Translations under genes and position numbers: made by a program | Assembly: GCF_000250875.1 (NCBI RefSeq) | Contig: NZ_JH604975.1 | Location: forward strand, 5,318-12,459 | Source: Sutterella parvirubra YIT 11816 | GTDB taxonomy: Bacteria > Pseudomonadota > Gammaproteobacteria > Burkholderiales > Burkholderiaceae_F | Direction: 5' to 3' | DNA: 7,142 nt | The notes under the pieces: generated by a model | What the model was told of the DNA's origin: nothing | What the model saw: the letters and a program-made list of their open reading frames with translations, nothing else | Databases searched by the model: none | Part shown: one piece after another, positions 5,724 through 7,142 of the stretch | Position numbering within the stretch: position 1 is the first letter of the stretch | How the letters are laid out: each line of letters starts with the position of its first letter

Positions 5724-6893
5724 ATGCACTTCGACGTTCCCGAGACCGATCTCATCCGCTGGCGCCGACATCTCCACGAGCATCCCGAGCTCGCCTACCG
5801 CGAAGAGGCGACGTCCGCCTACGTCGAAGAAGAGCTCCGCGCCATCGGCGTCGACGGGATCGAGCGCCCGGTGAAGACCTCGTTGGTCGCGTGGGTCAAG
5901 GGGACGAAGCCCACGGACAAGCCCACGAAGACCGTCGCGCTTCGCTGCGACCTCGACGCGCTTCCCGTCGAAGAGGCCTCGGACCTTCCGTTCAAATCCA
6001 AGAACCCCGGCGTCTCCCACGTCTGCGGGCATGACGCCCACATGGCGATGATGCTCGCGACCGCAAAGGTCTTGGCCCAACACCGCGACGCCTTCTCGGG
6101 GACCGTGAAGTTCTTCTTCCAGCACGCCGAAGAGCAGATCCCGGGCGGCGCCGCCGATATGGTGGCGGCGGGCGTCATGGAAGGCGTCGACGCCGTCGTG
6201 GGACTTCACGTCTGGAACGCGAAGACCGGCACGATTTTGGTCGCGACCGACAGGCAGGCCTCGACCGCATCGGACTCGGCCGTGATCCGCATCGAAGGGT
6301 GCGGCGCGCACGGGTCCGCTCCGCACACCGGGATCGATCCGATCCTCGTGGGCGCGGAGATCGTGCAGGCCCTCCACACGATCGTCTCCCGGAACATCAA
6401 CCCCGAACACTTCGCCGTCGTCTCGCCCACGATCTTCCGCGCGGGGACCGTGGTGAACGTCATCCCGCAGACGGCTGAAATCGGGCTCAACACCCGCACG
6501 AAGGATCCCGAAGACAGGAAGCTCATCAAGGAGCGCATCTTCACGATCTGCGAGTCGGTCGCGAAGGCCCACGGCGCGAAGGTCGAGGTCGAGTGGGAAC
6601 AGGGGTACGCCGCGATCGAGCAGTCCGACGACATGATCAACCGCGCGCTTCGGGTCTGCCGCGAGACCCTGGGTGAGGAGAACGTCGGCACCTGGCACGG
6701 CATGAGCGCGAGCGAGGACTTCTCGGCCTTCTCGGCGGAAGCCCCCGGCGTCTACCTGATCCTGGGCTGCGGGAGCGCCGAGGAGGGGTGCCCGTACTCG
6801 AATCACCATCCGTCCTTCCGCGTGCGCGAGGAGGCGCTGCCCGTCGGCGTGCGGGTGGAGGTTGCGATGGCGCTCGACTATCTCAACGGCTGA
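5724..6893 (+). CDS. M20D-family metallo-amidohydrolase (N-acyl amino acid type)
   Basis: Cytosolic dinuclear-metal hydrolase, 389 aa, full length for peptidase family M20D (hippurate hydrolase, N-acetyl-amino acid and IAA-amino acid hydrolase relatives). It would cleave an N-acyl-amino acid amide into acid plus amino acid. It starts with the usual LIRWRRHLHEHPELAYRE. Metal ligands match the plant IAA-amidohydrolase spacing: Cys101 and His103 (VCGHDAHM), Glu137 (FQHAEE, with Glu136 as probable base), His162 (LHVW) and His361 (NHHPSF). The lid/dimerisation domain runs about 183-297 and opens with GAHGSAPH (His201 conserved). MSASEDF (327-333) is the standard late motif. The FQHAEE...PGGA form marks a common bacterial subgroup distinct from the FQPAEE forms. 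AGAGG at 5712-5716 with GAGGA lies 5-7 bases before the ATG. The exact substrate is unknown. Confidence 0.95.
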   Translation: MHFDVPETDLIRWRRHLHEHPELAYREEATSAYVEEELRAIGVDGIERPVKTSLVAWVKGTKPTDKPTKTVALRCDLDALPVEEASDLPFKSKNPGVSHVCGHDAHMAMMLATAKVLAQHRDAFSGTVKFFFQHAEEQIPGGAADMVAAGVMEGVDAVVGLHVWNAKTGTILVATDRQASTASDSAVIRIEGCGAHGSAPHTGIDPILVGAEIVQALHTIVSRNINPEHFAVVSPTIFRAGTVVNVIPQTAEIGLNTRTKDPEDRKLIKERIFTICESVAKAHGAKVEVEWEQGYAAIEQSDDMINRALRVCRETLGEENVGTWHGMSASEDFSAFSAEAPGVYLILGCGSAEEGCPYSNHHPSFRVREEALPVGVRVEVAMALDYLNG

Positions 6894-6913
6894 GCGTTGG
6901 GAACGTGGTGACG

Positions 6914-6948
6914 AAGAGGCGGCCGATCCTTCGGAAAGGCCGCCTTTT
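6914..6948 (+). terminator. Intrinsic terminator of the amidohydrolase gene
   Basis: AGGCGGCC (6917-6924) pairs perfectly with GGCCGCCT (6938-6945). The 13-base loop can add a small TCC/GGA pairing. TTTT at 6945-6948 follows. Flanking AAG/TTT extends the stem by A-T and G-T pairs. It sits 20 bases after the stop codon. This is the strongest terminator in the window and separates the amidohydrolase from the low-GC module downstream. Confidence 0.88.
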
Positions 6949-7046
6949 CACGTGCTGGAAGAGGGAGGATCTTCTGCTTTCTATCGGGATTCGATGGCAG
7001 GCAAAACCAACAGTCCGTTTCAGATTGAAGGTACGAAAGTTGCGTT

Positions 7047-7058
7047 GCAATGCATTGC
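7047..7058. promoter_or_regulatory. Palindromic operator candidate over the -35 region
   Basis: GCAATGCATTGC is a perfect 12-bp palindrome whose right half overlaps the proposed -35. The octamer TTGCGTTG is repeated at 7040-7047 and 7055-7062, bracketing it. A second inverted repeat, TTGTAT (7060-7065) with ATACAA (7076-7081), overlaps the -10. Such sites are typical of autoregulated toxin-antitoxin promoters, where the antitoxin represses its own operon. The symmetry is seen directly; the role is inferred. Confidence 0.5.
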
Positions 7059-7082
7059 GTTGTATGCGTTTTGTTATACAAT
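7055..7082 (+). promoter_or_regulatory. Sigma-70-type promoter of the antitoxin gene
   Basis: A -35 TTGCGT (7055-7060) and -10 TACAAT (7077-7082; five of six consensus bases) are separated by 16 bp. Transcription would start near 7088-7090 and give a leader of about 27 bases carrying a strong AGGAGG ribosome binding site at 7105-7110, five bases before the ATG. Confidence 0.6.
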
Positions 7083-7115
7083 GACCAAACAGGAAAGGTC
7101 GTTTAGGAGGAACTT

Positions 7116-7142
7116 ATGGCGAACACCACCATCAGCATTCGC
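7116..7142 (+). CDS. Probable RelB/DinJ-family antitoxin, 3' truncated
   Basis: Only the first nine codons are in the window: MANTTISIR. This opening (Met-Ala-x-Thr-Thr-Ile-Ser-Ile/Val-Arg) is the usual N-terminus of RelB/DinJ-type antitoxins, where the first strand forms a ribbon-helix-helix DNA-binding unit and is normally followed by Val-Asp-Glu. That the ORF is a real gene is well supported by the perfect AGGAGG at 7105-7110, a good promoter and overlapping operator-like palindromes. The family call rests on nine residues plus the regulatory layout, so it is tentative; another ribbon-helix-helix protein is possible. If correct, a YafQ/RelE-type toxin gene should follow just past the window edge. 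The GC content here is visibly lower than in the rest of the window, suggesting acquisition. Confidence 0.55.

Noticed and set aside
5403..6809. 468-codon minus-strand ORF covering the amidohydrolase gene
   Set aside because: Arg/Asp/Gly/His-rich antisense frame without any motif; the plus strand encodes a full M20D enzyme with all metal ligands.
6994..7142. Plus-strand frame open from an ATG at 6994 (and 7081) to the window edge
   Set aside because: It crosses the promoter, has no good ribosome binding site, and conflicts with the ATG at 7116, which has a perfect AGGAGG. The ATG at 7081 overlaps the -10 and would lie upstream of the transcript start.

Overview
This is a GC-rich bacterial chromosomal window with tightly packed, ordinary protein-coding genes. 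Codon use is strongly G/C at third positions, and the gene types suggest a Gram-negative, probably a betaproteobacterium. I infer this from composition and gene style only; there is no rRNA or other phylogenetic marker here.

Layout. (1) 3-2135, plus strand: a two-component system, with the 3' part of an OmpR-type response regulator followed by its membrane histidine kinase. (2) 2136-2678: a 543-base gap between convergent genes, with no convincing gene but an unusual density of perfect palindromes, a possible terminator and a 23-bp tandem direct repeat that may be a vestigial mobile-element end. (3) 2679-3931, minus strand: an azlC-azlD pair, a two-subunit branched-chain amino acid exporter whose genes overlap by 4 bases. 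(4) 3932-4271: a divergent intergenic region with a short direct repeat and a hairpin. (5) 4272-5228, plus: a ten-helix EamA/DMT-family transporter. (6) 5229-5723: an intergenic region with possible structured RNA and a 12-bp palindrome. (7) 5724-6893, plus: an M20D metallo-amidohydrolase with a complete metal site, followed by a clear intrinsic terminator. (8) 6949-7142: sequence of visibly lower GC with a promoter, a palindrome over the -35 region, a strong ribosome binding site and the first nine codons of a probable RelB/DinJ-type antitoxin, presumably the start of a toxin-antitoxin module.

Working together: the kinase and regulator form one signalling unit. The amidohydrolase (which would release free amino acids from N-acyl conjugates), AzlCD (branched-chain amino acid export) and the EamA transporter (often a metabolite or amino acid exporter) could form a loose amino acid release and export neighbourhood, but this rests on proximity alone. 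No clearly new system is visible. The least explained parts are the palindrome- and repeat-rich convergent gap and the start of the low-GC module at the right edge.
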